A stretch of DNA of 64,000 bases from assembly GCA_963848475.1 (NCBI GenBank), contig CAWKDW010000005.1:1-64000 (forward strand). Direction: 5' to 3'. A model generated the notes under the pieces. It saw nothing but the letters and a program-made list of their open reading frames with translations, had not been told where the DNA came from and did not search any database. Positions within the stretch are counted from its first letter, which is position 1; each line of letters starts with the position of its first letter. This DNA comes from Solirubrobacter sp963848475. Lineage in GTDB: Bacteria; Actinomycetota; Thermoleophilia; Solirubrobacterales; Solirubrobacteraceae. Positions 53,956-64,000 of the stretch are shown here, piece by piece. Both the position numbers and the translations under genes were made by a program.

Positions 53956-54262
53956 TCAGCGCACCTCGAGGGACACCGCGTCGTCGGATCGGTGTCCTCT
54001 GAAGCGGCGCGCACCAGCACGGAGTAGCGGCCGGGGTCGAGCTGGACCCCGTCGCAACGCTGCTCGCCGGCCTGGATGACGGCGCCGGTGACGAGCGCCT
54101 TCTGGATCGCCGCCCGGCTGCGCGGGTTGCCGCGGGCGAAGACGACCTCGACCGCCTCGGCGGTCGTGTTGTCTACGCGAGGAAGACGGTCCTGCCGTCC
54201 CGCGTGATCGTGAAGGGCTCGACCTCGAGGCCGTTATCGACGACGATCACCAGCGCCGGCAC
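53956..54262 (-). CDS. Small hypothetical protein after the MMPL gene (frame changes)
   Basis: The chain VPALVIVVDNGLEVEPFTIT, RDGRTVFL, then in another frame VDNTTAEAVEVVFARGNPRS, AIQKALVTGAVIQAGEQRCD and GVQLDPGRYSVLVRAASEDT, and a last frame DAVSLEVR before TGA at 53956 reads as one beta-rich protein of about 100 residues if two indels are corrected. It resembles no family I know; the pattern of short strands suggests an immunoglobulin-like or cupredoxin-like fold. It follows the MMPL gene on the same strand after about 24 bases. Confidence 0.45.
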
Positions 54263-54285
54263 GCCGATGACGAGCGTGCGCCTGG

Positions 54286-56383
54286 TCAGACGGTCTGCTC
54301 CTCGGCGACGGGTTCCTCCTTCGCCATCCGCGACGGCCACCAGACGCGGCGGCCGATGTCGATCACCGCCGCCGGGACGATCACCGAGCGCACGACGAAC
54401 GTGTCCAGCAGCACCCCGAAGGCGACGATGAAGCCGATCTGGGTCAGGACGACGAGCGGCAGCACCGCGAGCGCGCCGAACGTGCCCGCCAGCACGATCC
54501 CGGCCCCGGTGATCACCGCGCCGGTGACGGCCAGGCCGCGCAGCGTCCCCTCGCGGGTGCCGTGCTTGCTGCGCCTCCTCCCGCACCCGCGCCATCAGGA
54601 AGATGTTGTAGTCGATCCCGAGCGCGACCAGGAAGACGAAGGCGAGCAGCGGCAGCGTCGGGCCGACCCCGGTGAAGCCGAAGATGTGCTCGGAGACGAA
54701 GATGCCGGTGCCGAGCGCCGCGGCGAAGGACAGGATCACCGAGACGATCAGCACCAGCGGCGCGACGAACGAGCGCAGCAGGACGATCAGGATCGCGAGC
54801 ACGACGAGCAGGGTCAGCGGGATGATCAGCTTGTTGTCGCGCGTCGCCGAGACGCGCAGGTCGTACTCCTGCGCGGTCGGGCCGCCGACCAGCGTGTCAG
54901 GCCCGCCCGCCTCCTCCACGGCCACGCGCAGCGCCGGGATCTCGTCCATCGTGGACGAGGCGTACGGATCGCTCGTGAAGGTCACGGCGAGGTGCACGCC
55001 GGCGGGACCTTGACCGGCCGGGCGCACGTCGCTGACCAGGTCGCTCTGCGCTTTCAGGGCCGCGGTCACCGCCTCGGCCTTCGACGGGTCGGCGACGATC
55101 ACGTCCGCCGGCGCCGACGCACCCGCCGGGAAGTTGCGCGCGAGCACTTCCTGGCCCTGGACGGAGTCGACCTCGCCGCGGAACTGGTTGCCGGTCGTCT
55201 GGCTCGTGTCGAGGCTCAGGAGGTTCGCGGCGAGCACCAGCAGCACCAGGGTGCCGACGATCCAGATCGTCCGCGGCCGGTGCGCGACGCGGTCGCCGAC
55301 CCGGCGCCAGAAGCCGTGGGTCTCGTCCGTGCCCGCCTGCCCGGGGTGGGGGATGGTGTCCAGGCCCGGCGACCAGAACGCGCGGCGCCCGCAGATGACG
55401 AGCAGCGCCGGCAGGACGGTCAGCATCGAGAGCATCGCCAGCGCGACGCCCATCGCGCCCACCGGCCCGAGGCCCGCCGTCGAGTTCACCTCGGCGATGC
55501 TGAGCGTCAGCAGCGCCGCGATCACGGTCAGGCCGGAGGCCAGGATCGCCGGGCCCGCGCCGCGCAGCGCGATCGCCATCGCCTCGTGCTTGTCCTCGTG
55601 GCGCCGGAGTTCCTCTCGATAGCGCGATACGAGCAGCAGCGCGTAGTCCGTGCCCGCGCCGAACACCAGCACCGGCAGGATCCCGCCCGTCTGGCCGTTG
55701 ATCGTCACACCCGCCTCGGCCAGCAGGTAGCCCGCGCCGCGCGACGCGCCCTCGGCGAGGATCACGCAGAAGAACGGGATCGCCCAGAAGATCGGCGAGC
55801 GGTAGATGATGATCAGCAGGATCAGCACGATCCCCGCCGCCGCGTACAGCAGCGTCCCGTTGATCCCGGCGAAGACCTTGATGGCGTCGAGGCTGAAGCC
55901 CGCGGCGCCCGTCAGCTTGACGTCGAGACCCGCGTCCGGCTCGCCGATCCGGTCGCGGATCGACTGCACGGCCACCTCGAACTTGTCGCCCGAGCCGTCG
56001 CCGGGCTGGACCGGCTGGATGATGATCGCGGCATCGCCGCTCTCGGAATAGACCGGGTCCTGCGCCTCGAGCACCAGCGGGTCGCGGTCCTGGTTGAGCT
56101 TCGCGACCGTGTCGGTGATCCGCGTCTTGTCGGCGTCGGTCAGCCCGCCCTTGCGTTCGTAGACGATCACCGCGGGCGCGAGCTCGCCGCCCGGGAAGGT
56201 CTTGACGGCTTCCAGCGCCTTGACCGACTCGGCGTCCGACGGCAGCCACGACGACGACTCGTTCTTCTGCGCGCCCTCCAGCTTGCCCGCCTGGCTCGCC
56301 AGCGCGCCGTAGAAGAGCACGACGACGATCAGGATCACCCATTTGGCGGTGTGACCTGCGGGGAGCGAGAAGAGTCGAGACAT
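54286..56383 (-). CDS. MMPL/RND family membrane transporter (one frameshift)
   Basis: From ATG 56383 (MSRLFSLPAGHTAKWVILIV; GAGGA upstream) about 700 residues make an MMPL exporter: helix 1, a first periplasmic domain (residues about 35-170), helices with PVLVFGAGTDYALLLVSRYR (GTDY motif of the proton relay) and a second repeat with LLAFVFLVALGIDYNIFLMA (ALGIDYN). After a frame change near 54570 the end is GAVITGAGIVLAGTFGALAV and FGVLLDTFVVRSVIVPAAVI. It would export lipids or drugs using the proton gradient; substrate unknown. The break is one base, so probably a sequence error. Confidence 0.88.
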
Positions 56384-56421
56384 CGGGTCCTCAGTCAAGC
56401 GGGTTGGACGAGCACATGTTT

Positions 56422-57381
56422 CTACGGGCTTCCCCGGCGAATGGATGGCGCCCCCGCCGCTTTGATCCGCGCGAGCGTCTGCCTCGGGCTGAACGTCGCC
56501 TGTTTCCAGCTGACGCGGATCACGCGCTCGCCCACCGCTTCCAGCCGCGCCTGGCGCGCGGCGTCGTCCGCGCGCGCGAGCGGGTGGTCGTGCCACTGGC
56601 CGCCGTCGGCCTCGATCACGAGCCGGTGCTCGGGCCAACGGAAGTCGGGCGTGGTGCGCTGGCCGGCGACGATGATCGTCTTGTTGACGTCGGGCCGATC
56701 GATGCCGCCGTTGTCGATGAGGTCGAGGACCGCATCCTCGAACTCGTTGCGGGTGGGGACGTAGCCCTCGGCGATGATCTGATCGAGGACCGCGCTGCCT
56801 CCTACGAGTTCTTTGAGCGTCACCCGTTTCAGCGCCATCGCCTCGCGGACCGCCCTTCGAAGCGGGTCGAACGGCATCCCCGACGAGGACAGATCGATCA
56901 GTGCCCGTGCGGGCGTGACGACGGGGATCGCGTCGAAGCGGACGATCTTGAAGGGCACGCGCGTGCGATGGATGGTGATACCCGGGATGTCGCGCGCGCC
57001 GCGCATCGGGATGATCACCTCAGGGCGGCGATGCTCGACCCATGCGAGCAGGCCCCAGAGGACCGCAGCCGAGAAGTGGCTGAGTGCGGCGCCCGGTCCG
57101 CAGGCCTTGACCGCGGCCAGGAACCGCGCGCGCATCGTCAGCGGGGCGTGGCCGAGCGACGACACGCGCGGATAGACCTCATGCAGTCGCCCGTTTCGTC
57201 GCCGCGTCCTGATCGCTGCCGCCGAGAGCCCGCAGGCACGGAGTTCGTCGTCGTCGACGATTCCCCATTGGCCGACGGCCAGACGAGCGACGCGCGCGTC
57301 CGGTGAGCCGGATTCATACGTATTTTCGACACTTTCCCGGCTCACCCCCGCAGGATGGCGCGCCGGGCTGTGACGAAACAA
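56422..57381 (-). CDS. AbiEi-like wHTH fused to DUF559 PD-(D/E)XK nuclease-like domain
   Basis: The 319-residue protein has an N-terminal AbiEi-type winged helix (VARLAVGQWGIVDDDELRAC, SAAAIRTRRRNGRLHEVYPR, SHFSAAVLWGLL), a middle domain (GITIHRTR; TPARALIDLSSSGMPFDPLR), and a C-terminal DUF559/Vsr-like endonuclease fold: TPDFRWPEHRLVIEADGGQW, HDHPLARADDAARQARLEAV and GERVIRVSWKQAT. The Asp of PDFRWP, the Glu-x-Asp of IEADG and the following helix match the PD-(D/E)XK core. Such proteins occur in many copies in Solirubrobacterales (family knowledge). AbiEi is the antitoxin in AbiE systems, but no AbiEii toxin gene is adjacent. Function unknown. Confidence 0.8.
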   Translation of the reverse strand: MFRHSPARHPAGVSRESVENTYESGSPDARVARLAVGQWGIVDDDELRACGLSAAAIRTRRRNGRLHEVYPRVSSLGHAPLTMRARFLAAVKACGPGAALSHFSAAVLWGLLAWVEHRRPEVIIPMRGARDIPGITIHRTRVPFKIVRFDAIPVVTPARALIDLSSSGMPFDPLRRAVREAMALKRVTLKELVGGSAVLDQIIAEGYVPTRNEFEDAVLDLIDNGGIDRPDVNKTIIVAGQRTTPDFRWPEHRLVIEADGGQWHDHPLARADDAARQARLEAVGERVIRVSWKQATFSPRQTLARIKAAGAPSIRRGSP

Positions 57382-57382
57382 C

Positions 57383-59338
<1,956 letters not shown>

Positions 59339-59357
59339 CTCAGATACGTTCCTTCCT

Positions 59358-59744
59358 ATGTTCCAACATCGCGAAACCGTGACCGCGGACCCCGGGCCGC
59401 CCGCTGCGGGTCCGTACTCGCACGCCGTGAAGTCCCACGGCCTGCTCTATGTCTCCGGTCAGGTGCACCTGGATCCGACCACCGGCCGGCTCGTCGGCGA
59501 CACACCGGCCGAGAAGGCCCGCCGCTGCCTCGACAATCTCACGATCATCGCGAAGGCCGCGGGCACGGAGCTCAGCAAGGCGGTGCGGGTCGCCGTCTAC
59601 GTCACGGACATCAGCGTATTCGCCGAGATGAACGAGGCCTACGCGAGCTACTTCCCGAGCGATCCCCCGGCCCGTACGACGATCGGCGTCGCCGCGCTTC
59701 CGATGGGCGCCGAGGTCGAGATGGACGCCGTCATCGAACTGTGA
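59358..59744 (+). CDS. ridA: RidA-family enamine/imine deaminase
   Basis: The 128-residue protein has the RidA signature: PAAGPYSHAVKSHGLLYVSG, LDNLTIIAKAAGTELSKAVR, YVTDISVFAEMNEAYASYF and PPARTTIGVAALPMGAEVEM with the carboxylate-binding Arg106. It hydrolyses 2-aminoacrylate and related enamines. It overlaps the threonine deaminase gene by four bases (GTGA), which produces exactly such enamines, so co-translation makes functional sense. No ribosome site is evident in the 19-base gap upstream. Confidence 0.9.
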   Translation: MFQHRETVTADPGPPAAGPYSHAVKSHGLLYVSGQVHLDPTTGRLVGDTPAEKARRCLDNLTIIAKAAGTELSKAVRVAVYVTDISVFAEMNEAYASYFPSDPPARTTIGVAALPMGAEVEMDAVIEL

Positions 59745-60952
59745 TCACCTCGCGCGACGTCGAGGCCGCACGCGCGGCGGTCCAGACCGTCGCGCGCCGC
59801 ACGCCCATCCTCTCCACCCGCACGTTCTCCGAGCGAGCGGGCGGGACGGTCGTGCTCAAGGCGGAGAACCTGCAGCGCACGGGCTCGTTCAAGGTCCGCG
59901 GCGTGGCGGCCAAGCTCGCGGCGCTGGGGGAGGAGGGCTGCGCCCGCGGCGTCGTGGCGGCGAGCGCCGGCAACCACGCGCAGGCGCTCGCCGCGGCGGC
60001 ACAGATGCGCGGCATCCGGTGCGAGGTCTACGTCCCCGCCGACGCGCCGATGTCCAAGGTCGAGGCGGCCCGCGGGCAGGGCGCGATCGTCCACGTCGGC
60101 GGCGCGAGCGTCGACGCCTGCCTGATCGCCGCGCTCGAGCGCTCCGAGACCGGCGGGCTCGCGTTCGTCCACCCCTTCGACGACCCGGCGATCGTCGCCG
60201 GGCAGGGAACGCTCGGCCTCGAATTGCTCGAGGACGTGCCCGACCTGGCGAAGGTGGTGATCCCGGTCGGCGGCGGCGGGCTCTGCGCCGGCGTCGCGCT
60301 GGCGATCAAGGCCGCCCGGCCCGACGTGTCGATCGTCGGGGTGCAGGCCGCCGCGTGCGCGCCGTTCCCGGCTTCGATGCTGGCCGGCGAGCCGATCGAG
60401 GCCGCCTCGGCGCTGACGATCGCCGACGGCATCGCGGTCAAGCGCCCCGGCGGGATCACGCTGCCGCTGCTGATGGAACTGACCGATGAGGTCGTGGCGG
60501 TGGGCGAGGACGAGACCGCGGAGGCGATGGTGCTCCTGCTGGAGCGCTGCAAGCTCGTCGTCGAGGGCGCGGGAGCGGTCGGCGTGGCCGCCCTGCTCGG
60601 CGGCCATGTCAAGCCCGCGGAGCACGGCGTGACCGTCGCGATCCTGTCCGGCGGCAACGTCGACGCCGGTCTGCTGTCAGCGATCGCGCGCCGGCACGAG
60701 ACGCAGTCCGGGCGCCGGCTGGTGCTGCTGACGCGGGTGCCCGATCGCCCGGGCGCGCTGGCGACGATCCTGGCGACGATCGCCAACACGGGTGCGAACA
60801 TCGTCGACGTCTCGCACATGCGCGAGGGACTGGACCTCCACGTGCGCGAGACCGCGGTCGAGTTTGTCCTGGAAACGCGCGGACACGAGCACGCCCAGCG
60901 GGTCCTGGCAGCGCTGCACGACGAGGGGTACGCCGCACAGGTCTTGAGCTGA
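59741..60952 (+). CDS. ilvA: Threonine ammonia-lyase (threonine dehydratase)
   Basis: The 403-residue PLP enzyme shows RRTPILSTRTFSERAGGTVV, LKAENLQRTGSFKVRG with the PLP Lys51, GVVAASAGNHAQALAAAAQM (Asn/phosphate-binding SAGNH), VIPVGGGGLCAGVALAIKAA, and a C-terminal ACT-like domain from about 325 (LVLLTRVPDRPGALATILAT; NIVDVSHMREGLDLHVRETA). It turns threonine into 2-oxobutanoate and ammonia for isoleucine or catabolism; the single ACT domain and about 400-residue length fit the TdcB/short-IlvA type. GTG start overlaps ridA. Confidence 0.92.
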   Translation: MITSRDVEAARAAVQTVARRTPILSTRTFSERAGGTVVLKAENLQRTGSFKVRGVAAKLAALGEEGCARGVVAASAGNHAQALAAAAQMRGIRCEVYVPADAPMSKVEAARGQGAIVHVGGASVDACLIAALERSETGGLAFVHPFDDPAIVAGQGTLGLELLEDVPDLAKVVIPVGGGGLCAGVALAIKAARPDVSIVGVQAAACAPFPASMLAGEPIEAASALTIADGIAVKRPGGITLPLLMELTDEVVAVGEDETAEAMVLLLERCKLVVEGAGAVGVAALLGGHVKPAEHGVTVAILSGGNVDAGLLSAIARRHETQSGRRLVLLTRVPDRPGALATILATIANTGANIVDVSHMREGLDLHVRETAVEFVLETRGHEHAQRVLAALHDEGYAAQVLS

Positions 60953-61088
60953 TCGCCCGGGATATAAAGCGGTTCTCGAGACCCGAAAGGGCAAACCGTT
61001 CACCGGATCGCGCCGGCCCGAGCGCGCCGCCGCACGACGCGCCGCCAAGCGGCGCGCGGCCCGGCGCCTGGATAGGGTGATCGCCGCC

Positions 61089-62171
61089 ATGTCGCATGAT
61101 TCCCGCGTTGCCGCCCTCGACGGGCTTCTCGAGGAGGCTGGCCTCGATGCCCTCCTCGCCACCAAGGATGCCTCGATCGCCTATCTCACGGGCTTCTGGG
61201 GCCTGCAGATGGAGCGCTTCTTCGGCGTCGCCGTCAAGCGCGGCGGAACCGGCGCGCTGATCGCGCCGTCGCTCGACCGCGACAGCGTCGCCGCGGCGCC
61301 GACCGGCCTGGATCGCGCGCTCTACAGCGCCGGCGTCTCCAACGGGCTGCCCGAGCTGTTCGCGACGCTCGACGGCGCCATGCGCGTCGGCGTCGAGGAG
61401 GACCACCTCAGCTTCATCCGCTCCGGTCTGCTGCAGGCGGCCGGCTACGAACTGGTCCCCGCGACCGACCTGATCATGCATCTGCGCGAGGCCAAGGAGG
61501 CCGAGGAGGTCGAGGCGGTCCGCCGCGCCTGCGTGCATATCGAGGCCGTCTACGACGAGGTCTGGGATCAGCTGACGCCCGGGATGACGGAGGCCGAGAT
61601 CAACGCTCGCGCGCAGTTCAGTCTGATGCGCCGCGGCGCGACGCACGCCGGGCCGCACATCCTCTTCGGCGCCCATGCGGGCGACCCCCACGGGTCACCG
61701 GGCGAGCGCGTGCTCGAGGTCGGCGACGTGATCGTGGCCGACATCGCCGCGCAGTTCGACGGCTACTGGGGCGATCTCACCCGCTGCGCGCACGCCGGCT
61801 CACCGAGCGACTGGGCGCAGCGGGCCTGGGAGGTCGTCCACGAGGCCTACGTCGCGGCGGTCGCCATGACGCGCCTCGGCAGCACGGCCAGCGGCGTCGA
61901 CGCCGCCCAGCGCACGATCATCGAGGCCCACCCGGAGCTCGGCGCCTGCCTGCACGGCGCGGGCCACGCGATCGGCACCGAGATCCACGAGCCGCCGTTC
62001 CTCGTCCCCAGCTCGGACATCGCGCTGCGCGAGGGAATGATCTTCACCGTCGAGCCCGGGATCTACGACTCCGAGCGGGGCGGGATCCGGCTCGAGGACG
62101 ACGTCCTGGTCGGCGCCGACGGCCCGGTCATGCTGTCGACGCATCCGCTCCAGCTGCGGATCCTCGGGTAG
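61089..62171 (+). CDS. M24 metallopeptidase (Xaa-Pro aminopeptidase-like)
   Basis: The 360-residue enzyme has a creatinase N-terminal domain (residues 1-125; DALLATKDASIAYLTGFWGL) and a pita-bread catalytic domain with the metal ligands Asp and Asp in VADIAAQFDGYWGDLTRCAH, His in CLHGAGHAIGTEIHEPPF, Glu in MIFTVEPGIYDSERGG and Glu in IRLEDDVLVGADGP. It would remove the N-terminal residue from X-Pro peptides in the cytoplasm. ATG 61089 is used; a GTG at 61077 is in frame. Confidence 0.9.
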   Translation: MSHDSRVAALDGLLEEAGLDALLATKDASIAYLTGFWGLQMERFFGVAVKRGGTGALIAPSLDRDSVAAAPTGLDRALYSAGVSNGLPELFATLDGAMRVGVEEDHLSFIRSGLLQAAGYELVPATDLIMHLREAKEAEEVEAVRRACVHIEAVYDEVWDQLTPGMTEAEINARAQFSLMRRGATHAGPHILFGAHAGDPHGSPGERVLEVGDVIVADIAAQFDGYWGDLTRCAHAGSPSDWAQRAWEVVHEAYVAAVAMTRLGSTASGVDAAQRTIIEAHPELGACLHGAGHAIGTEIHEPPFLVPSSDIALREGMIFTVEPGIYDSERGGIRLEDDVLVGADGPVMLSTHPLQLRILG

Positions 62172-62200
62172 GGCGCTTCCGCTCGTACATCCGGCGCGTC

Positions 62201-62386
62201 TTGTCGGCGCCGCAGCCGGTGATGGGCTCGATCGCCCTCGGGGAGGAGACCCGCGCGAAATCGATGGACGACATGCAGGCGGTGGTGACGAACTCGACGG
62301 TCGACGGCGTCCTGGCCGCATTGTTTGCGATCCTGGTTGTCGTGACCGTCAAGCGCGCCGGCGCGAGCACACGGGCGAGCCCGTGA
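62201..62386 (+). pseudogene. C-terminal end of a carbon starvation protein CstA-like permease
   Basis: About 60 residues (MGSIALGEETRAKSMDDMQA, VVTNSTVDGVLAALFAILVV, VTVKRAGASTRASP) look like the last helix of CstA peptide/pyruvate transporters, whose C-terminus reads roughly as an Asn-x-x-Val-Asp-x-x-Leu-Ala-Ala-Leu-Phe helix. The remaining ~600 residues are not present; the M24 peptidase ends only 30 bases upstream. It could also be a free-standing small membrane peptide. Confidence 0.45.
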
Positions 62387-62456
62387 TGGCGCGGCCCGAC
62401 TTCGAGCGCCGCCGCCAGGACGCGCGCGAGGCCCGTCCGCGGGCGCGCTGTTGCTG
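62385..62456 (+). pseudogene. C-terminal end of a YbdD/Sel_put-like protein
   Basis: ATG 62385 overlaps the CstA-tail stop and encodes MARPDFERRRQDAREARPRA then RCC. CstA operons usually carry a ~65-residue YbdD-like gene next to cstA ending in an Arg-rich helix and RCC, which this matches; the first two thirds are missing. The pair therefore looks like the tail end of a cstA-ybdD operon. It overlaps the pantothenate kinase TTG start by six bases. Confidence 0.5.
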
Positions 62457-63377
62457 AAGCTCCGGGCGGCGTCGCCCTTCGCGGCGATTGCCCGTGAGCG
62501 CTGGCGGGACCTGGGCGGCGGCGCGACCGGCCTGGACTACGACGAGCTCGCCGGGCTCAGCGGCCTCGGCGAGCCGGTCGCCGTCGACGAGGTCTCCGAC
62601 GTCTACGTGCCGCTCGCCAAGCTGCTCGCCCTGCGCATCGACGCGGCGCGCGAGCTGTCGGAGAGCCAGGGCGCGTTCCTCGGCGAGTCGGCCTGCACGG
62701 TGCCGTTCCTGATCGCGCTCGGCGGCAGCGTCGCGGTCGGCAAGAGCACCGCGGCGCGGCTCGTCGTGCGGCTGCTGTCCTCGCTGCGCCCGGACTGGCG
62801 CGTCGAGCTCGTGACCACGGATGGGTTCCTGCTGTCCAACGCGGCGCTCGAGGAGCGCGGGATCCTCGCCCGCAAGGGCTTCCCGGAGTCCTATGACCGG
62901 CGTGCGCTGCTGCGCTTCGTCGCCGATCTCAAGAGCGGCGTGGACGAGGTTCGCGCGCCCGTCTACTCGCATCTGCGCTACGACATCGTCGAGGGTGAGA
63001 CGCAGCTGGTCCGCGCCGCCGACGTCGTCGTCCTCGAAGGCGTCAACGTCCTCCAGCGCGGCAGCGGCCGGGTCTACGTCTCGGACTTCGTGGACTTCGC
63101 GCTGTACCTGGACGCCGAGGAGCGCGACGTCCAGCGCTGGTACCTCTCGCGCTTCCTCGCTCTGCGCAACGGCGCGTTCCAGCGGCCGGAGTCCTACTTC
63201 CACCGCTACGCGCAGCTCTCCGACGAGGAGGCGCGCGCGGTCGCCTCGGCGATCTGGGAGCGCACGAACCGCCCGAATCTGCTCAACAACATCCAGCCGA
63301 GCCGGCCCAGAGCGGACGTGATCCTGGAGAAGGGCCAGGACCACTTCGTCGAGCGTGTCCTGCTGCGCCGGGCGTAA
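62451..63377 (+). CDS. coaA: Type I pantothenate kinase
   Basis: The 308-residue kinase phosphorylates pantothenate in the first step of CoA synthesis. It has the P-loop GGSVAVGKST (91-100), DGFLLSNAALEERGILARKG (Mg2+/substrate Asp), FPESYDRRALLRFVADLKSG, PVYSHLRYDIVEG and VLEGVNVLQRGSG, DFVDFALYLDAEERDVQRWY. Length and motifs match the CoaA family. The TTG at 62451 is the only start in a sensible place; no ribosome site is clear. It follows the YbdD tail with overlap. Confidence 0.92.
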   Translation: MLKLRAASPFAAIARERWRDLGGGATGLDYDELAGLSGLGEPVAVDEVSDVYVPLAKLLALRIDAARELSESQGAFLGESACTVPFLIALGGSVAVGKSTAARLVVRLLSSLRPDWRVELVTTDGFLLSNAALEERGILARKGFPESYDRRALLRFVADLKSGVDEVRAPVYSHLRYDIVEGETQLVRAADVVVLEGVNVLQRGSGRVYVSDFVDFALYLDAEERDVQRWYLSRFLALRNGAFQRPESYFHRYAQLSDEEARAVASAIWERTNRPNLLNNIQPSRPRADVILEKGQDHFVERVLLRRA

Positions 63378-63434
63378 GCGGTTCACCCTCAGGGGGAATG
63401 GCGGGCCGCGCCGGCGGGCGGGAAGGTCCTCGGC

Positions 63435-64000
63435 ATGTCCAAATCGCCTGTACTCGCCGTCGCGTTCGTTGCCGCACTCGCGATTGCGGGATGCGGCGGC
63501 ACGGAGGCGCCGACGTCAGGCGACGACTCGCCTTCGGCGACACCGGTCAAGACCATCAGCGAGGCCGAGTACCAGGCGCTGCTCAAGGAGAGCGGCCGCA
63601 CCGTGAACAAGGCGATCGGCAGCGTCCGCGCGGCCAGCAGCCGCGACGGGCTGCAGAAGCGCCTCGAGCAGTCGGCCTCCGAACTGGAGAAGGCGACGGC
63701 CGAGCTCGGCGCCCGGCCTGACAGCGAGGCCACGGCGGCGATGAAGGGCCTCACCGCCGCGTTCGCCTCCGCGGCCGGCAAGGTCGAGTCCGGTGGCCTC
63801 TGCACCGGCCCCGCGGCGGCGGCACAGCTCACCCGCTCGGGAGCGGCCGGCGACCTCCGTCAAGTGGACAAGGGGCTCGCGCCCAAGCGCCAGCCGTTCC
63901 CGGCGCTGAAGCTCAAGAACGGGTTCGTCCTCTCGCGCAAGGGCGGCACGGGGCCGGGCATCCTCGTGATCAAGAACGGCAACAACCGCGAGGGCGTCGT
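63435..64000 (+). CDS. Lipoprotein, 3' end beyond window
   Basis: From ATG 63435 (GGAAGG 8 bases upstream) the frame is open to the window end, 188 residues. The signal peptide (MSKSPVLAVAFVAALAIA) ends in a lipobox LAIAGC with Cys20 as the lipid-modified residue. The mature part is helical and charged (KTISEAEYQALLKESGRTVN, QKRLEQSASELEKATAELGA), then a Gly/Lys-rich beta-like region (LKNGFVLSRKGGTGPGIL). No known family; it would sit on the outer face of the membrane. Confidence 0.75.
   Translation, partial: MSKSPVLAVAFVAALAIAGCGGTEAPTSGDDSPSATPVKTISEAEYQALLKESGRTVNKAIGSVRAASSRDGLQKRLEQSASELEKATAELGARPDSEATAAMKGLTAAFASAAGKVESGGLCTGPAAAAQLTRSGAAGDLRQVDKGLAPKRQPFPALKLKNGFVLSRKGGTGPGILVIKNGNNREGV

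Noticed and set aside
54356..56764. 802-codon open frame on the plus strand
   Set aside because: Antisense to the MMPL transporter; low-complexity Arg/Asp/His composition typical of opposite-strand frames in high-GC DNA.
56422..57381. Complete AbiE toxin-antitoxin system
   Set aside because: Only an AbiEi-like domain is present and it is fused to DUF559; no AbiEii nucleotidyltransferase is adjacent.

Overview
The window is very G+C-rich, with GC-ending codons, frequent GTG/TTG starts, many 1- and 4-base gene overlaps and sparse intergenic DNA. Together with a LexA/ImuB/DnaE2 mutasome, a CHAD domain, a Mrp antiporter, fused xanthine dehydrogenase and an AbiEi/DUF559 protein this suggests an actinobacterium of the Thermoleophilia/Solirubrobacterales kind (Conexibacter or Solirubrobacter relatives). 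That placement is inference from gene content and composition.

Layout. 0-7.3 kb: surface protein end, peptidoglycan-binding hydrolase, universal stress protein, a patch of broken genes (CHAD, haloacetate dehalogenase, ferritin-like DUF892), a basic/acidic micro-ORF pair, SRPBCC and HAD proteins. 7.4-9.5 kb: mobile-element debris (excisionase, HigB/HigA toxin-antitoxin, integrase C-terminus) ending at a 53-base copy of the 3' part of a tRNA-Leu gene. 9.5-26.8 kb: a 17-kb segment bounded by that copy and by the intact tRNA-Leu(GAG) at 26721-26805, i.e. a probable tRNA-integrated island. It carries VapBC, wreckage of a kinase and an AI-2E permease, a full seven-gene Mrp Na+/H+ antiporter operon, integrase N-terminus and IS3 relics, and two large divergent secreted ThuA-domain proteins that share a C-terminal domain and flank a perfect palindrome. 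26.8-34.7 kb: diguanylate cyclase, lexA with its zinc-ribbon partner, RNase P RNA, imuB and its DUF6504 partner. 34.8-39.4 kb: a SARP/AAA regulator, SRPBCC and a methyltransferase. 39.5-46.3 kb: a compact purine-catabolism operon (permease, 8-oxoguanine deaminase-like, uricase, XDH FAD subunit, fused 2Fe-2S/molybdopterin XDH). 46.6-54 kb: SOS-controlled dnaE2, cytochrome c, HxlR regulator, glutamine synthetase. 54-64 kb: MMPL exporter, AbiEi/DUF559, DUF255 thioredoxin-like protein, RidA-IlvA pair, M24 peptidase, tails of cstA/ybdD, pantothenate kinase, lipoprotein start.

Three near-identical LexA boxes (CGAAC-4-GTTCG) lie before lexA, at imuB and across the start codon of dnaE2, so these dispersed genes form one damage-induced mutagenesis regulon. 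RidA next to IlvA makes sense because RidA clears the reactive enamine IlvA releases. The purine operon takes nucleobases in, deaminates them and oxidises them through xanthine to urate and beyond.

Caution on the sequence: at least fifteen genes, including glnA and dnaE2, are broken by what look like single-base indels. Many are probably sequence errors rather than biology. Genes with large internal deletions (CHAD, dehalogenase, cstA, integrase) are more likely real relics. I separate the two in the entries.
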